64,000 nucleotides of DNA from CADCVT01 sp036389485 (GCA_036389485.1 DASVPR010000050.1:186001-250000); one strand, 5' to 3'; shown: positions 1-9,608, numbered from the stretch's first letter. The notes: generated by a model not told the origin, from the letters alone. Made by a program: numbers and translations.

Positions 1-570
1 GTTCGGCAGCGACAGCACGCCGGTGGCGATCGCGCCCGCGAGCATGAGCAGCGACCCGACGAGCGTGTAGATGAAGAGCTTGAGGATCGCCCGCACGCGG
101 TCCGGCCGGGGGGTGGGGCCCCAAATCAGAGTGAGGAAGAAGAACGGCACCAGCATCAGGTCGAAGAAGAGGACGAAGAGGATCAGGTCCTGCGCGAAGA
201 GCGCGCCGAGCACCGCGCTGTGCGCCAGCCCCATCCAGAAGAAGAACTGCGGCGTGCGTGCGACGTCGCGCTCCAGGGCCGCCCACAACGTGCACGCGGT
301 GAAGCCGAACGTCGTGAGCACGATCAGCGCGAGGTTCAGCCCGTCGACGCCGAGCTTGTAGTGGATCCCGAGCTGCTCGATCCACGCCTCGTCGGTCACG
401 TACTGCAAAGAGCCGCTTGAGGCGTTGAAATCGATGAGCAGCACGACGCTGTACGCGAACGCGAGCAGCGACCCGGCGAGCGTCACCCAGCCGGCGAACC
501 GCCGCGCGGCCAGCGCGAGGACCCCGGCGACGGCGGGCAGCCACAAGACGATGGAGAGGTGGATCGTCAT
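1..570 (-). CDS. nuoM: NADH-quinone oxidoreductase subunit M (5' part only)
   Basis: First 190 codons of NuoM, an antiporter-like proton-pumping membrane subunit of respiratory complex I; the rest lies beyond the left edge. The ATG is at 568-570 and forms a 4-base ATGA overlap with the nuoL stop. The translation starts MTIHLSIVLWLPAVAGVLAL and shows hydrophobic segments near residues 3-20, 28-46, 78-95 and 107-150, including the run GVDGLNLALIVLTTF typical of the NuoL/M/N family. It follows nuoL as in canonical nuo operons. A nuoN gene presumably follows outside the window. Confidence 0.93.
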   Translation of the reverse strand, partial: MTIHLSIVLWLPAVAGVLALAARRFAGWVTLAGSLLAFAYSVVLLIDFNASSGSLQYVTDEAWIEQLGIHYKLGVDGLNLALIVLTTFGFTACTLWAALERDVARTPQFFFWMGLAHSAVLGALFAQDLILFVLFFDLMLVPFFFLTLIWGPTPRPDRVRAILKLFIYTLVGSLLMLAGAIATGVLSLPN

Positions 571-2573
571 GCGCGGATCAGCAGCCAGAGGACGACACCG
601 GTGAGGCCGACGACCATCAGCGCCGCGTAGGCGCGCAAGAAGCCGCTCTGCCGCGAGCGGACGGCGGCGCTGCCCGCGCGCACGAGGCCGACAGGCCCGC
701 CGACGAACAGCCCGTTGACGACGACGCGCTCGAACGTCTGCTGCGCGAACCGCCCGAACCACGCGGCGGGGCGTACGAAGAGCCGGTCCAGCGCCTCGTC
801 GGCGTACCACTTGTTGACGAAGAGCGTGTGCAGCGGCCGGAAGCGCTCGCGCACCTGCGCCGCGATCTCCGGCCGCCGCATCCAGATCAGGTAGGCGACC
901 GCGATCCCGGCCAGCGAGAACGCAGCGCCGATCGCGAGCCCGCCGAACGTGAGCGCGTCGCTCGGATGCAGCTCCTCGTGGAAGCGCGAGCCCTCGAACG
1001 TCGGCTCCATGAACGTGTCGAGCGCGTCGGTGACGTTCGGGATCTGCAGGAAGCCGGCGAAGACGGCGAAGAACGCCAGCACGCCCATGGCGCCCTTCAT
1101 CGGCCCCTCGCGCTCGGCGATGTGGTGCTCCGGGCCGGGGAAGCCGACGTCGGTGTCCTCCTCCTCGCCGGTCATCGGGTTGCGCGGCACGTCGGCGTGG
1201 TGGAGATGTCCCTCCTCCAGCTCCCGCGCCTCCGGCGACGGCTCGCCGAAGAAGACGCGGAAGATCAGGCGGAACGTGTAGAGGGCGGTGATGAACGCCG
1301 TGATGTAGCCGACGACGACCAGCGCGACGTGCCAGTCGCCGCGGTCGGCGACGTACGCGAGCACCTCGTCCTTCGAGACGAACCCCGCGAACGGCGGGAC
1401 GCCCGCGAGCGACAGGCCGCCGATGACGAAGCAGCCGAACGTGAACGGCATCGCGCCGCGGAAGCCGCGCATCCTGTCGATGTCCTGCACACCCGCCATC
1501 GCGGCGATCACGGACCCGGCGGCCATGAAGAGCAGGGCCTTGAAGAACGCGTGCGTGTAGAAGTGGAAGATGCCCGCGACGTACGCGCCGGACGAGACGG
1601 CCATCACCATGTAGCCGATCTGGGACATCGTCGAGTAGGCGATGATCCGTTTCAGGTCGGTGACGACGAGCCCGATCGTTGCGCTCACGAACAGCGTCAG
1701 GCAGCCGATGATCGCCCCGACCGCCGCCGCGCTCTCGGACTCCTCGAACAGCGGCCACATGCGAGCGATCAGGTAGACGCCCGCGGTCACCATCGTCGCC
1801 GCGTGGATCAGGGCGCTGACCGGCGTCGGCCCCTCCATCGCGTCCGCGAGCCAGGTGTGCAGCGGGATCTGCGCCGACTTCGCGAACGCGCCGACCAGCA
1901 GCAGGATGCACCCCGCGGTCACGTCGCCGCCCGAGATCTCGCCCGCCTTCTCGAACGCGCCCAGGTAGTCGAGCGTCCCCGTGCCGCGGAAGATGAAGAA
2001 CGTCCCCAGCACGAGCCCGACGTCGCCGAGCACGTTGATGACGAACGCCTTGATGCCGGCGGCGGTGGCCGTCGTGCGCCGGAACCAGAACGAGATCAGC
2101 AGGTACGACGCGGCGCCGACGAACGCCCACCCGACGATGAGGAAGATGAAGTTCCCCGCCAGGATGAGCAGCAGCATCGAGAAGACGAAGAAGTTCAGGT
2201 AGGAGAAGAAGCGCGCGTAGCCGCGGTCGCCGCCCATGTACGCGACCGAGTAGAGGTGGATGAGCGACGAGACGCCGGTGATCGTCACCGTCATGAACGC
2301 GCTGAGCGGGTCGATCAGGAGCGCGAGCTGGCCGTCGAACCCGCCGACCGCCATGTAGTCCCACGCGACGGCGCGGACGTGGCGCTCCTCCGCCGCGAGG
2401 TCCTGCAGCGCGAACAGCATCAGCACCGCGCTGACGAACGACGCGAAGAGCACGGCGGTGCCGACGTAGCCGGGCGCCTTGCCCCGCAGGACGCGGTAGC
2501 CGAGCGCGTTGACGATGCAGCCCGCGAGCGGGAAGAGCAGCGTCAGCCAGGCGAAGGTCTTGACCGACGTCAC
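567..2573 (-). CDS. nuoL: NADH-quinone oxidoreductase subunit L
   Basis: 668-residue polytopic subunit of complex I, one of the three antiporter-like proton channels of the membrane arm. The conserved core is visible: GVSSLIHLYSVAYM, then residues near TWLADAMEGPTPVSALIHAA (the Lys/His/Glu channel region), and an amphipathic C-terminal tail ending in a single hydrophobic anchor. A hydrophilic loop of about 50 residues near 430-480 is rich in Glu and His. The start is GTG at 2571-2573, overlapping the nuoK stop as GTGA, so it is translationally coupled. Length is normal for NuoL. Confidence 0.96.
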   Translation of the reverse strand: MTSVKTFAWLTLLFPLAGCIVNALGYRVLRGKAPGYVGTAVLFASFVSAVLMLFALQDLAAEERHVRAVAWDYMAVGGFDGQLALLIDPLSAFMTVTITGVSSLIHLYSVAYMGGDRGYARFFSYLNFFVFSMLLLILAGNFIFLIVGWAFVGAASYLLISFWFRRTTATAAGIKAFVINVLGDVGLVLGTFFIFRGTGTLDYLGAFEKAGEISGGDVTAGCILLLVGAFAKSAQIPLHTWLADAMEGPTPVSALIHAATMVTAGVYLIARMWPLFEESESAAAVGAIIGCLTLFVSATIGLVVTDLKRIIAYSTMSQIGYMVMAVSSGAYVAGIFHFYTHAFFKALLFMAAGSVIAAMAGVQDIDRMRGFRGAMPFTFGCFVIGGLSLAGVPPFAGFVSKDEVLAYVADRGDWHVALVVVGYITAFITALYTFRLIFRVFFGEPSPEARELEEGHLHHADVPRNPMTGEEEDTDVGFPGPEHHIAEREGPMKGAMGVLAFFAVFAGFLQIPNVTDALDTFMEPTFEGSRFHEELHPSDALTFGGLAIGAAFSLAGIAVAYLIWMRRPEIAAQVRERFRPLHTLFVNKWYADEALDRLFVRPAAWFGRFAQQTFERVVVNGLFVGGPVGLVRAGSAAVRSRQSGFLRAYAALMVVGLTGVVLWLLIRA

Positions 2574-2869
2574 CCTTGGAGCTCCCGCATCTCGTCGACG
2601 TCCACCGGCAGCCGCCGCCGGTACATCGCGACGATGACGCCGAGGCCGACCGTCACCTCGCAGGCCGCGACGACCATCACGATGAGCGCGAAGACCTGCC
2701 CGTCGTGCGTGCCGTGCATCCGGCTGAAGGCGATGAGCGCGAGGTTCGCCGCGTTCAGCATCAGCTCGAGGCAGAGCAGGATCACGAGCGGGTTGCGCTT
2801 GACGAGCACGCCGCCGGCGCCGATCGCGAAGATGAACGCGGAGACCGCGAGGTACCAGGCGATGCTCAC
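2570..2869 (-). CDS. nuoK: NADH-quinone oxidoreductase subunit K
   Basis: 99-residue three-helix membrane subunit of complex I, at the usual NuoK length. The start is GTG at 2867-2869, giving VSIAWYLAVSAFIFAIG; longer upstream readings run into nuoJ coding sequence and are rejected. The signature CLELMLNAANLALIAFS carries the conserved Glu of helix 2 that contributes to the membrane-arm proton path. It overlaps nuoJ (GTGA at 2866-2869) and nuoL (GTGA at 2570-2573), so expression should be coupled to both. Confidence 0.96.
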   Translation of the reverse strand: MSIAWYLAVSAFIFAIGAGGVLVKRNPLVILLCLELMLNAANLALIAFSRMHGTHDGQVFALIVMVVAACEVTVGLGVIVAMYRRRLPVDVDEMRELQG

Positions 2870-3540
2870 CAGCCGCCCTCCGGCTCGCCCTTCGCCGGCG
2901 CCAGCTCGCGCCGCTCGACGTCCGGGAGGCCGCTCACGCCTTCCCTCATCGTTCCCGTGCCCGGCGGGCGCAGCGCCTCGACGACGCTGACGAGCGTCGG
3001 GTCGCTCTCCTCGAGCGCCGCGCCGCGGCGCCGGCGCGCGAGCACGACGGCGCCCACCGCCGCGACGAGCAGCAGCAGCGACGCCAGCTCGAACGGGATG
3101 AGGAACTTCGTCAGCAGCGCGTTGCCGAGCGCGCCCGGCGAGCCGAACGGGTCCTCGACGGCCGCGTTGTAGCCGGCGCCCTCGCCGTCGACCGCCTTCA
3201 GCCCGGTGCCGAGCAGCGCGATCCACAGCTCGACCAGCAGCGCCGCGGCGAACAGCACCGCGAGCCCGCGCAGCCCGGGCGCCGTCGGCCGGCGCATCAG
3301 CGGCGGGTCGCCGCCGACGTACGCGACGACGAACACGTAGAGCACCATCACCGCCCCCGCGTACACGACGACCTGCGCCGCCGCCACGAACTCCGCGCGC
3401 AGCAGCAGGAACAGCGCGGCGAGCGAGATCAGGTGCACGACCAGCGCGAGGACGTTGTAGAACGGGTTCCACTCCCGGATCACGCCGAACGCGCCGGCGA
3501 TGGCGCCGATCGCCGCGACGAAGAAGAAGACCTCGGCCAC
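2866..3540 (-). CDS. nuoJ: NADH-quinone oxidoreductase subunit J
   Basis: 224-residue membrane subunit of complex I with five predicted helices in the first 170 residues and a hydrophilic C-terminal tail of about 45 residues ending PAKGEPEGGW. The motif AAAQVVVYAGAVMVLYVFVV is the NuoJ pi-bulge helix region. The start is GTG at 3538-3540, which shares one base with the nuoI stop (TAGTG). Upstream in-frame codons belong to nuoI and are excluded. The charged tail makes it longer than minimal NuoJ proteins. Confidence 0.95.
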   Translation of the reverse strand: MAEVFFFVAAIGAIAGAFGVIREWNPFYNVLALVVHLISLAALFLLLRAEFVAAAQVVVYAGAVMVLYVFVVAYVGGDPPLMRRPTAPGLRGLAVLFAAALLVELWIALLGTGLKAVDGEGAGYNAAVEDPFGSPGALGNALLTKFLIPFELASLLLLVAAVGAVVLARRRRGAALEESDPTLVSVVEALRPPGTGTMREGVSGLPDVERRELAPAKGEPEGGW

Positions 3541-4076
3541 TACTCCCCTTCCGCCCGCAGCGGCGTGCGGTCGAGCGGCTCGGCGAGCAGCATCTCCTTC
3601 GTGAAGATCAGGTCCGACCGGTTGTAGTCGGACATCTCGTAGTCGTGCCCCATCGTGATCGCGTCGAACGGGCACGCCACCTCGCAGTAGCCGCAGAAGA
3701 TGCACCGCGACAGGTTGATCTCGTACACGGCGGCGTAGCGCTCGCCGGCGGAGATGCGGTGCTCGGGCGTGTTCTCGGCGGCGACGACACGGATGCAGTC
3801 GACGGGGCAGGCGGCCGCGCACAGCGAGCACCCGACGCACTTCTCGAGGCCGGTGTCCTCGAAGCGGTGCAGCCGGTGGCGCCCCCGGAAGCGCGGGTAG
3901 ACCGGGACCTTCTCCTCCGGGTACTGGATCGTGCTCGGCTTCTCGCGCAGGCGCGCGAACGTCGTCTTCAGGCCGCGCAGCGTCTCGCCGAACGCGCGGT
4001 ACGCGCCGCCGGCGCCGCCCGGCTCGGGCGCGCGGACGACCTCGACGACGTCGGGACCGGGGTCGTAGGGGCTCAT
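3540..4076 (-). CDS. nuoI: NADH-quinone oxidoreductase subunit I (2x[4Fe-4S] ferredoxin)
   Basis: 178-residue peripheral subunit carrying the N6a/N6b clusters that pass electrons towards NuoB. Two classical 4Fe-4S motifs are visible: CVGCSLCAAACPVDC and CIFCGYCEVACPFDA. The N-terminal 60 residues include the basic RFRGRHRLHRFEDTGLEKC stretch preceding the first cluster, as in other NuoI proteins. ATG at 4074-4076 overlaps the nuoH stop (ATGA). Length fits the family. Confidence 0.96.
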   Translation of the reverse strand: MSPYDPGPDVVEVVRAPEPGGAGGAYRAFGETLRGLKTTFARLREKPSTIQYPEEKVPVYPRFRGRHRLHRFEDTGLEKCVGCSLCAAACPVDCIRVVAAENTPEHRISAGERYAAVYEINLSRCIFCGYCEVACPFDAITMGHDYEMSDYNRSDLIFTKEMLLAEPLDRTPLRAEGE

Positions 4077-5104
4077 GAGTTGTCGACCACCACCAGGACG
4101 ATCGCGGTGACCAGCGCGTTCACGGTGGCCAGCGGGAGGAGGACCTTCCAGCCCAGGCTCATGAGCTGGTCGTAGCGCAGGCGCGGCAGCGTCGCGCGCA
4201 CCCAGATGAAGAAGAAGACGAAGAAGTACAGCTTCCCGAGCACGACGAGCGGGTCGACCCACGTCGGCGGGTCGATGCCGAACGGCAGGTGCCAGCCGCC
4301 GAGGAAGAACGTCACGGCCAGCAGCGAGACCGTGAGCATGTTCAGGTACTCGGCGAACAGGAAGGCGACCATCTTCGTGCCGCCGTACTCGGTCATGTAG
4401 CCCTGGACCAGCTCGGCGTCCGCCTCGGGCAGGTCGAACGGCGCGCGGTTGGTCTCGGCGAAGCCGGCGACGAGGAAGACGATGAAGCCGACCAGCTGCG
4501 GGACGATGAACCACATCCCCTGCTGGTGGTCGACGATCTCGGTGAGGCTCAGCGTGCCGGCGGTCATCAGGACGCCGACGAGCGCCAGGCCCTGCGAGAC
4601 CTCGTAGGAGATCAGCTGGGCGGCGGAGCGCATCGCGCCGAGGAACGAGTACTTCGAGCCGCTCGCCCAGCCGCCGAGCATCAGGCCGTAGAACGCGATC
4701 GCGCCGAAGGCGAAGACGTAGAGGACGCCGATCGAGACGTCGATGCCGTACAGGCCGACCTCGCCGCCGAAGATGTCGACCGTGTCGCCGAACGGCACGA
4801 TCGCGAACGCGCTGACGGCGGTGATGATCGAGATCGCCGGCGCCAGGACGTAGAGCAGCTCGACCGCGGTGCGCGGCCGCATGTCCTGCTTGACCGCGAA
4901 CTTGATGATCTCGGCCATCGGCTGCAGCGCGCCGAACGGGCCGACGCGGTTCGGCCCGTAGCGCATCTGCATGCGGCCCATGAGCTTGCGCTCCATGATG
5001 ATCACTGCCGGCAGCAGCTGGAGGGCGATCGCGAAGATGACGATCGCCTTGAGGATCTGGACCCACCAGTCCTCGTAGTGGCCGATCGCGGCGACGGGGA
5101 TCAC
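4073..5104 (-). CDS. nuoH: NADH-quinone oxidoreductase subunit H
   Basis: 343-residue membrane subunit that forms the quinone-entry cavity with NuoB and NuoD. Recognisable blocks are ERKLMGRMQMRYGPNRVGPF (first cytosolic loop) and ETNRAPFDLPEADAELVQGY, the strongly conserved acidic quinone-site loop. GTG start at 5102-5104 overlaps the nuoG stop (GTGA). A much longer open frame continues upstream through nuoG and nuoF in the wrong phase and is spurious. Confidence 0.96.
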   Translation of the reverse strand: MIPVAAIGHYEDWWVQILKAIVIFAIALQLLPAVIIMERKLMGRMQMRYGPNRVGPFGALQPMAEIIKFAVKQDMRPRTAVELLYVLAPAISIITAVSAFAIVPFGDTVDIFGGEVGLYGIDVSIGVLYVFAFGAIAFYGLMLGGWASGSKYSFLGAMRSAAQLISYEVSQGLALVGVLMTAGTLSLTEIVDHQQGMWFIVPQLVGFIVFLVAGFAETNRAPFDLPEADAELVQGYMTEYGGTKMVAFLFAEYLNMLTVSLLAVTFFLGGWHLPFGIDPPTWVDPLVVLGKLYFFVFFFIWVRATLPRLRYDQLMSLGWKVLLPLATVNALVTAIVLVVVDNS

Positions 5105-7515
5105 GAGCGGCGCACCTCCACGAGCGGCTCGCCGCTCAGCAGGTTCGCCCCGTCCTCGGCGACGTTCTCCTCGAGGAAGACGGTGCCCGGCGGGACGTCG
5201 TGGCGCAGCGCCACCGTCGCCCTGACCCGCGTGCCGTTCGCGCCGACCTCGACGCGCTCGCCGTTCCTGATCCCGAGCCGCTGCGCGTCCTCCGGCGACA
5301 GCTCGGCGCGCTGGCGCGCGGCGAGGAACTTCAGCGCGGGCGCGTGCTCGACCTCGGGGGCCGCCCAGATGGAGCGGAACGTGCCGAGGCGCAGGCCCTC
5401 GCCCTCCGCGCGCGCCTCCTCGCGGCCCACCGCGGACCCTTCCCGCTCCACGTCGGGGAGCGACGTCGCCTGCGCGCGCTCCGGCCACCGGACTCCGCGG
5501 CCGCCGACCGTGTCGAGCGTCAGCCCGGCGTAGAACGGCACGGCCTCGACGAGCTGCTGGAAGGCCATGCCGGCGGTGAGGACGCCCGGGTCCACGCCGA
5601 GCGCCCTCATGAGATCGGCGAGGACCTGCCACTCCGCGCGGTTCTCGCCCTGGTGCGCGATCGCGGGCCGCACGCGCTGCAGGCGGCCGTCGGGGTGCGT
5701 GACCGTCCCCTCCTTCTCCGGGTGGCCCTCCGCGGGGAACACGACGGTCGCGTGCTCCCGCAGCCCCTCGGTCAGGAAGGCGGCGTGCGCGACGACGGTC
5801 GTCGCGCGCTCGAGCGCGCCCTCCCACGTGCCACGGCCGGGCAGCTCGCGGATCGGGTCGACGTGGAGCAGGTAGGCCGCGGTGAGGTCGCCCTTCGAGA
5901 GGGCCTCCGCGATCCGCGGCGTCGAGAGGCCCTCCGGCGCCTCGGCGTAGCCGGGGCCCGAGCCGGGGACGCAGCCCGCCTCGCGCAGACCCCGCCCGTT
6001 CGTGCCGGAAGGGATCTCGAGGATCCCGGCCCCGGACACCTCCGCCAACCCGAGCGCCTCCGCCAATGCGACCGCCTCGACTGCCGAGCGCTCGCCCGCA
6101 ACCACGACCACCTCGTCGCCCGCCGCGCGGAGCGAGCGAGCGAAGTCGCGCAGGGCGGCGTCGTCGTCGGGCAAGGGGTCGGCGATGTGGCGCGCGAGCG
6201 CCCGCGCGAACTCCGCGCCTTCGCCCGGCGCGAAGCGGTGCGTCGCGACGGCGTTCGGGTCCAGCGCGCTGGGGCGCGACGTCGCGACGACGAGCTTCGT
6301 CCGCTGGCGGCGCACCCCCTTGCGGATTCGGAGGTCGAGGATCGGCGCGTCGTCGATCGGCTCGCAGTCCAACACCAGGACCGTGTGCGCGAACTCGATG
6401 TCGCTGACCGTCGCCTGCAGGCGCGGGTTCGCGAGCGCGACGAGGTCCGCGCGGGAGCGCGACCCGAGCGGCGACGAGTCGACGTGCGGCGACTCGAGCG
6501 CCTCGCGGACGAGCCGCTGGAGGAGGAAGCCCTCCTCGTTCGTCGTCTGCCCGCCGACGACCGCGCCGACGCGGCCCCGCGCGCGCGACAGCGCCGACGC
6601 CGCCTCGGACAGAGCGCGCTCCCACGACACCGGCCGCAGCTCGCCGCCGTCGCGCACCATCGGCCGGGTGACGCGCTCCTCGACGTGGACCGCCTGGTAC
6701 GCGAAGCGGCCCTTGTCGCACAGCCAGCCGTCGTCGACCTCCTCGTTGTCGCGCCCGAGCACGCGCAGCACGCGCTCGTCGCGGACGGTGAAGGTGACGT
6801 TGCACTGCGAGGGGCACAGCGTGCAGACCGACGCCGAGGACTCGATGTCCCACGGGCGCGCGCGGAAGCGGTACGGCTTCGACGTCAGCGCGCCGACCGG
6901 GCACAGCTCGACGATGTTCCCGCTGAACGGCGCGACGTACGGATGGCCGTCGAACGTCGCGACGTACGTGTCGGCGCCGCGCTCCTGCAGGATCAGCTGG
7001 TAGTCCTCCGAGACCTCCTGCGAGAACCGGACGCACCGGTAGCAGAGGATGCACCGCTCGCGGTCGATCGCCACCAGCGGCGACAGCTCCAGCGGCTTCT
7101 GGAAGTGGCGCTTGGCCTCGATGAACCGCGACCGCCCACCGCCCCAGCCGAACGAGATGTCCTGCAGCGGGCACTCGCCGCCCTTGTCGCACACCGGGCA
7201 GTCGAGCGGGTGGTTGACGAGGAGGAACTCGACCACCGCCGCCTGAGCGTCGCGGACGCGCTCGGTCTGCGTGTGGACGACCATGCCGTCCTTCACCGGC
7301 GTCGAGCACGCCGTCTGCAGCTTCGGGATGCCCTCGATCTCGACGAGGCACATGCGGCAGGCGCCGACCGGCTGGCCGAGCTTCGGCTCGTAGCAGAACA
7401 CCGGGATCTCGATGTCGCCGCGCTTCGCGGCGTCGACGAGCATCATGTTCGCCGGCGCGGCGACCTCGCGGCCGTCGATCGAGAACGTGATCTCGGCGGG
7501 CTGCGGCCGCGGCAC
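5101..7515 (-). CDS. nuoG: NADH-quinone oxidoreductase subunit G
   Basis: 804-residue Fe-S subunit of the complex I N-module. The N-terminal 2Fe-2S ferredoxin domain has CYEPKLGQPVGACRMC and a fourth Cys in TACSTP. Then come HPLDCPVCDKGGECPLQD, with the His ligand of N5, and CILCYRCVRF for N4. A further C-x2-C-x3-C set (CTLCPSQCNV) with a later Cys at GWLCDKGRF matches the extra N7 cluster found in some bacterial NuoG. The remainder is the molybdopterin-oxidoreductase-like domain. The GTG start abuts the nuoF stop with no spacer. Confidence 0.95.
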   Translation of the reverse strand: MPRPQPAEITFSIDGREVAAPANMMLVDAAKRGDIEIPVFCYEPKLGQPVGACRMCLVEIEGIPKLQTACSTPVKDGMVVHTQTERVRDAQAAVVEFLLVNHPLDCPVCDKGGECPLQDISFGWGGGRSRFIEAKRHFQKPLELSPLVAIDRERCILCYRCVRFSQEVSEDYQLILQERGADTYVATFDGHPYVAPFSGNIVELCPVGALTSKPYRFRARPWDIESSASVCTLCPSQCNVTFTVRDERVLRVLGRDNEEVDDGWLCDKGRFAYQAVHVEERVTRPMVRDGGELRPVSWERALSEAASALSRARGRVGAVVGGQTTNEEGFLLQRLVREALESPHVDSSPLGSRSRADLVALANPRLQATVSDIEFAHTVLVLDCEPIDDAPILDLRIRKGVRRQRTKLVVATSRPSALDPNAVATHRFAPGEGAEFARALARHIADPLPDDDAALRDFARSLRAAGDEVVVVAGERSAVEAVALAEALGLAEVSGAGILEIPSGTNGRGLREAGCVPGSGPGYAEAPEGLSTPRIAEALSKGDLTAAYLLHVDPIRELPGRGTWEGALERATTVVAHAAFLTEGLREHATVVFPAEGHPEKEGTVTHPDGRLQRVRPAIAHQGENRAEWQVLADLMRALGVDPGVLTAGMAFQQLVEAVPFYAGLTLDTVGGRGVRWPERAQATSLPDVEREGSAVGREEARAEGEGLRLGTFRSIWAAPEVEHAPALKFLAARQRAELSPEDAQRLGIRNGERVEVGANGTRVRATVALRHDVPPGTVFLEENVAEDGANLLSGEPLVEVRRS

Positions 7516-8805
7516 CTAGCGCGCCCCCTGCAGGACCTGGAGCGGCGGCTCCGGCATCTCGTCGGTGACCCGGTCGAGCTCGCGGCGGCGCGCTTCGATG
7601 TACGCCTCGAACTCGGGCCGGAACTTCTCGACCATCGACCCGATCGGCATCGCCATCGCGTCGCCGAGCACGCACAGGCAGTTGCCGATGATGTTGGTCT
7701 GGACCGAGGCCATGATGTCGAGGTCCATCGGCGTCGCCTCGCCGGCGCGCATCCGCTCGATCATCTTCACCGTCCAGTTCGTGCCCTCGCGGCACGGCGA
7801 GCACTTCCCGCACGACTCGTGGCGGTAGAACTTCGCGACCTTCAGCGCGACGTCGACCACCGAGTTCGAGTCGTCGACGACGATGATCGCGCCCGACCCC
7901 AGCATGCTCCCCGCCTTCGCCATCGTGTCGAAGTCGTAGGGGAGGTCGAGGTCGTCCTTCGTCAGCACCGGCGACGACGACCCGCCGGGGAACCACAGCA
8001 GCACCTCGCGCCCCTCGGGCGGCCCGCCGGCCAGGCCGTAGATGATCTCCCGGGAGGGCGTGCCCAGCTCGATCTCGTAGTTGCCCGGCCGCTGCACGTT
8101 GCCGGACACCGACACGAGCTTCGTGCCGGTCGAGGTCTCGACCCCGAGCTTCGCGTACTCCGCGCCGCCCATCGCGATGATGTGGGGGACGGTCGCGAGC
8201 GTCTCGACGTTGTTGATCAGCGTCGGGCCCTGGTACAGGCCCTGGTTGGCGGGGAACGGCGGCTTGAGCCGGGGGTTGCCGCGCTTGCCCTCCAGCGAGT
8301 CGAGCAGTGCGGTCTCCTCGCCGCAGATGTACGCGCCCGCGCCGCGATGCACGACGAGCGGCAGCCCGTTGAGGTGCCCCGCGCGCTCCGCCTCGGCGAC
8401 CGCCGCGTCGAGCACGTCGGCCTGCTCGGCGTACTCGCCGCGGATGTAGATGAACGCGCGGTTGATCCCGGCGGCGTACGCGGCGATCACGATGCCCTCG
8501 ATGAGCATGTGCGGGCTCTTCTGCATCAGCTCGCGGTCCTTGAACGTCCCCGGCTCGGACTCGTCCGCGTTGCAGCACAGGTACTTGTCCATCGACCCCT
8601 TGGGCAGGAACGACGCCTTCTTGCCCATCGCGAAGCCGGCGCCGCCGCGCCCGCGGATGCCGGAGGCGTTCAGCTCGGCGAGCACGTCCTCCGGCTCCAT
8701 CTCGAGCGCCTTGCGGAGGGCCGAGTAGCCGCCGCGCCGCTCGTAGACCTCGAGCGTGCTCAGCCCCGGCTCGTCGATGTCCTTGAAGAGCAGGTGCTGG
8801 GCCAT
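7516..8805 (-). CDS. nuoF: NADH-quinone oxidoreductase subunit F
   Basis: 429-residue flavoprotein that oxidises NADH with FMN and hands electrons to cluster N3. The glycine-rich nucleotide loop IRGRGGAGFAMGKK and the Fe-S motif ESCGKCSPCREGT, with the later Cys in NCLCVLGD, are all present. ATG at 8803-8805 shares one base with the nuoE stop (TGATG). Length is typical. Confidence 0.96.
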   Translation of the reverse strand: MAQHLLFKDIDEPGLSTLEVYERRGGYSALRKALEMEPEDVLAELNASGIRGRGGAGFAMGKKASFLPKGSMDKYLCCNADESEPGTFKDRELMQKSPHMLIEGIVIAAYAAGINRAFIYIRGEYAEQADVLDAAVAEAERAGHLNGLPLVVHRGAGAYICGEETALLDSLEGKRGNPRLKPPFPANQGLYQGPTLINNVETLATVPHIIAMGGAEYAKLGVETSTGTKLVSVSGNVQRPGNYEIELGTPSREIIYGLAGGPPEGREVLLWFPGGSSSPVLTKDDLDLPYDFDTMAKAGSMLGSGAIIVVDDSNSVVDVALKVAKFYRHESCGKCSPCREGTNWTVKMIERMRAGEATPMDLDIMASVQTNIIGNCLCVLGDAMAMPIGSMVEKFRPEFEAYIEARRRELDRVTDEMPEPPLQVLQGAR

Positions 8806-9608
8806 CAGTCGTCCGCCGAGTCCTCGGAGTCGGGGTTGTCCGGCGGGTCCGGCGGCTGCTCGACGGCGGCGGGCTGGTCGGTCCGGTCCTCGTCGGCCGG
8901 CATCGGCGGCCCGGCCGCGAGCGGCGGCTTCGGCGTTCCGCCCGTGCCCGCGGCGACGATCGGCTCGTTGCCCGGCCCGGGCCGGAACTCCTGCGTGTTG
9001 ACGGCGGGGTCAGCGCTGAAGCGGCGGCGCAGCTGCTTGTCGGCGAGCGGCGGCCGGCCGGCCTGGAGGTCGTCGAGCAGGCGGGGGACGTCGTCGAGGT
9101 CGAGCGGGCCGCAGTAGACGCCGTCGACCGACGCCATCGGCGCGATGTCGCACGCGCCGAGGCACTCGAAGTGCTGCACGTGCAGGTCCTCGTCGCCCTC
9201 GGCGGCCTGGCACAGGCGCTCGTAGAGGTCGTCGGCGCCGTTCAGCGAGCACGAGATGTTCGTGCACACGTAGACCTTGTGCATCCCCACCGGCTCGGTG
9301 TGGAACATGTCGTAGAACGTCGCGACAGCTGACAGATACGCCGGGGTGAGGCGCATCACGCACGCGGTCTGCGCGATCGCCTCGGGCGAGCACCAGCCGT
9401 GCACGCGCTGCGCGGCGGCCAGCGCGGGCAGCGCCGCCGAGCGCGGGTCAGGATAGAGCGACAGGTGGTGCTCGATCTGCGCGCGCAGGTCGTCCGGGAC
9501 CGGCGTGGTCGCCGGGTCCGGCACCTCCATCGGGTCCTTCTCGAGGTCGACCGCGTCGTCCCAGCCGGGTACGCGCGAGCCGTGGCCGAAGCGGGGGACG
9601 GTGCTCAC
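8805..9608 (-). CDS. nuoE: NADH-quinone oxidoreductase subunit E with long C-terminal tail
   Basis: 267-residue 24-kDa subunit carrying the 2Fe-2S cluster N1a. The four ligands lie in CTNISC and CLGAC of the thioredoxin-like domain. GTG start at 9606-9608 overlaps the nuoD stop (GTGA) and gives VSTVPRFGHGSRVPGWDDAV. The family core ends around residue 195; here a further 70 residues of Pro, Asp and Glu-rich, presumably disordered sequence follow (ending PPDNPDSEDSADD). The tail is the only unusual part. Confidence 0.94.
   Translation of the reverse strand: MSTVPRFGHGSRVPGWDDAVDLEKDPMEVPDPATTPVPDDLRAQIEHHLSLYPDPRSAALPALAAAQRVHGWCSPEAIAQTACVMRLTPAYLSAVATFYDMFHTEPVGMHKVYVCTNISCSLNGADDLYERLCQAAEGDEDLHVQHFECLGACDIAPMASVDGVYCGPLDLDDVPRLLDDLQAGRPPLADKQLRRRFSADPAVNTQEFRPGPGNEPIVAAGTGGTPKPPLAAGPPMPADEDRTDQPAAVEQPPDPPDNPDSEDSADD

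Noticed and set aside
828..2990. A 720-codon plus-strand frame across nuoL
   Set aside because: No recognisable domain and it runs antisense to well-conserved nuoL and nuoK.
4073..8578. A 1,501-codon open frame on the minus strand ending in NuoH
   Set aside because: Only the last 343 codons (nuoH) look like protein; the rest is an out-of-phase reading of nuoG and nuoF, common in very GC-rich DNA.
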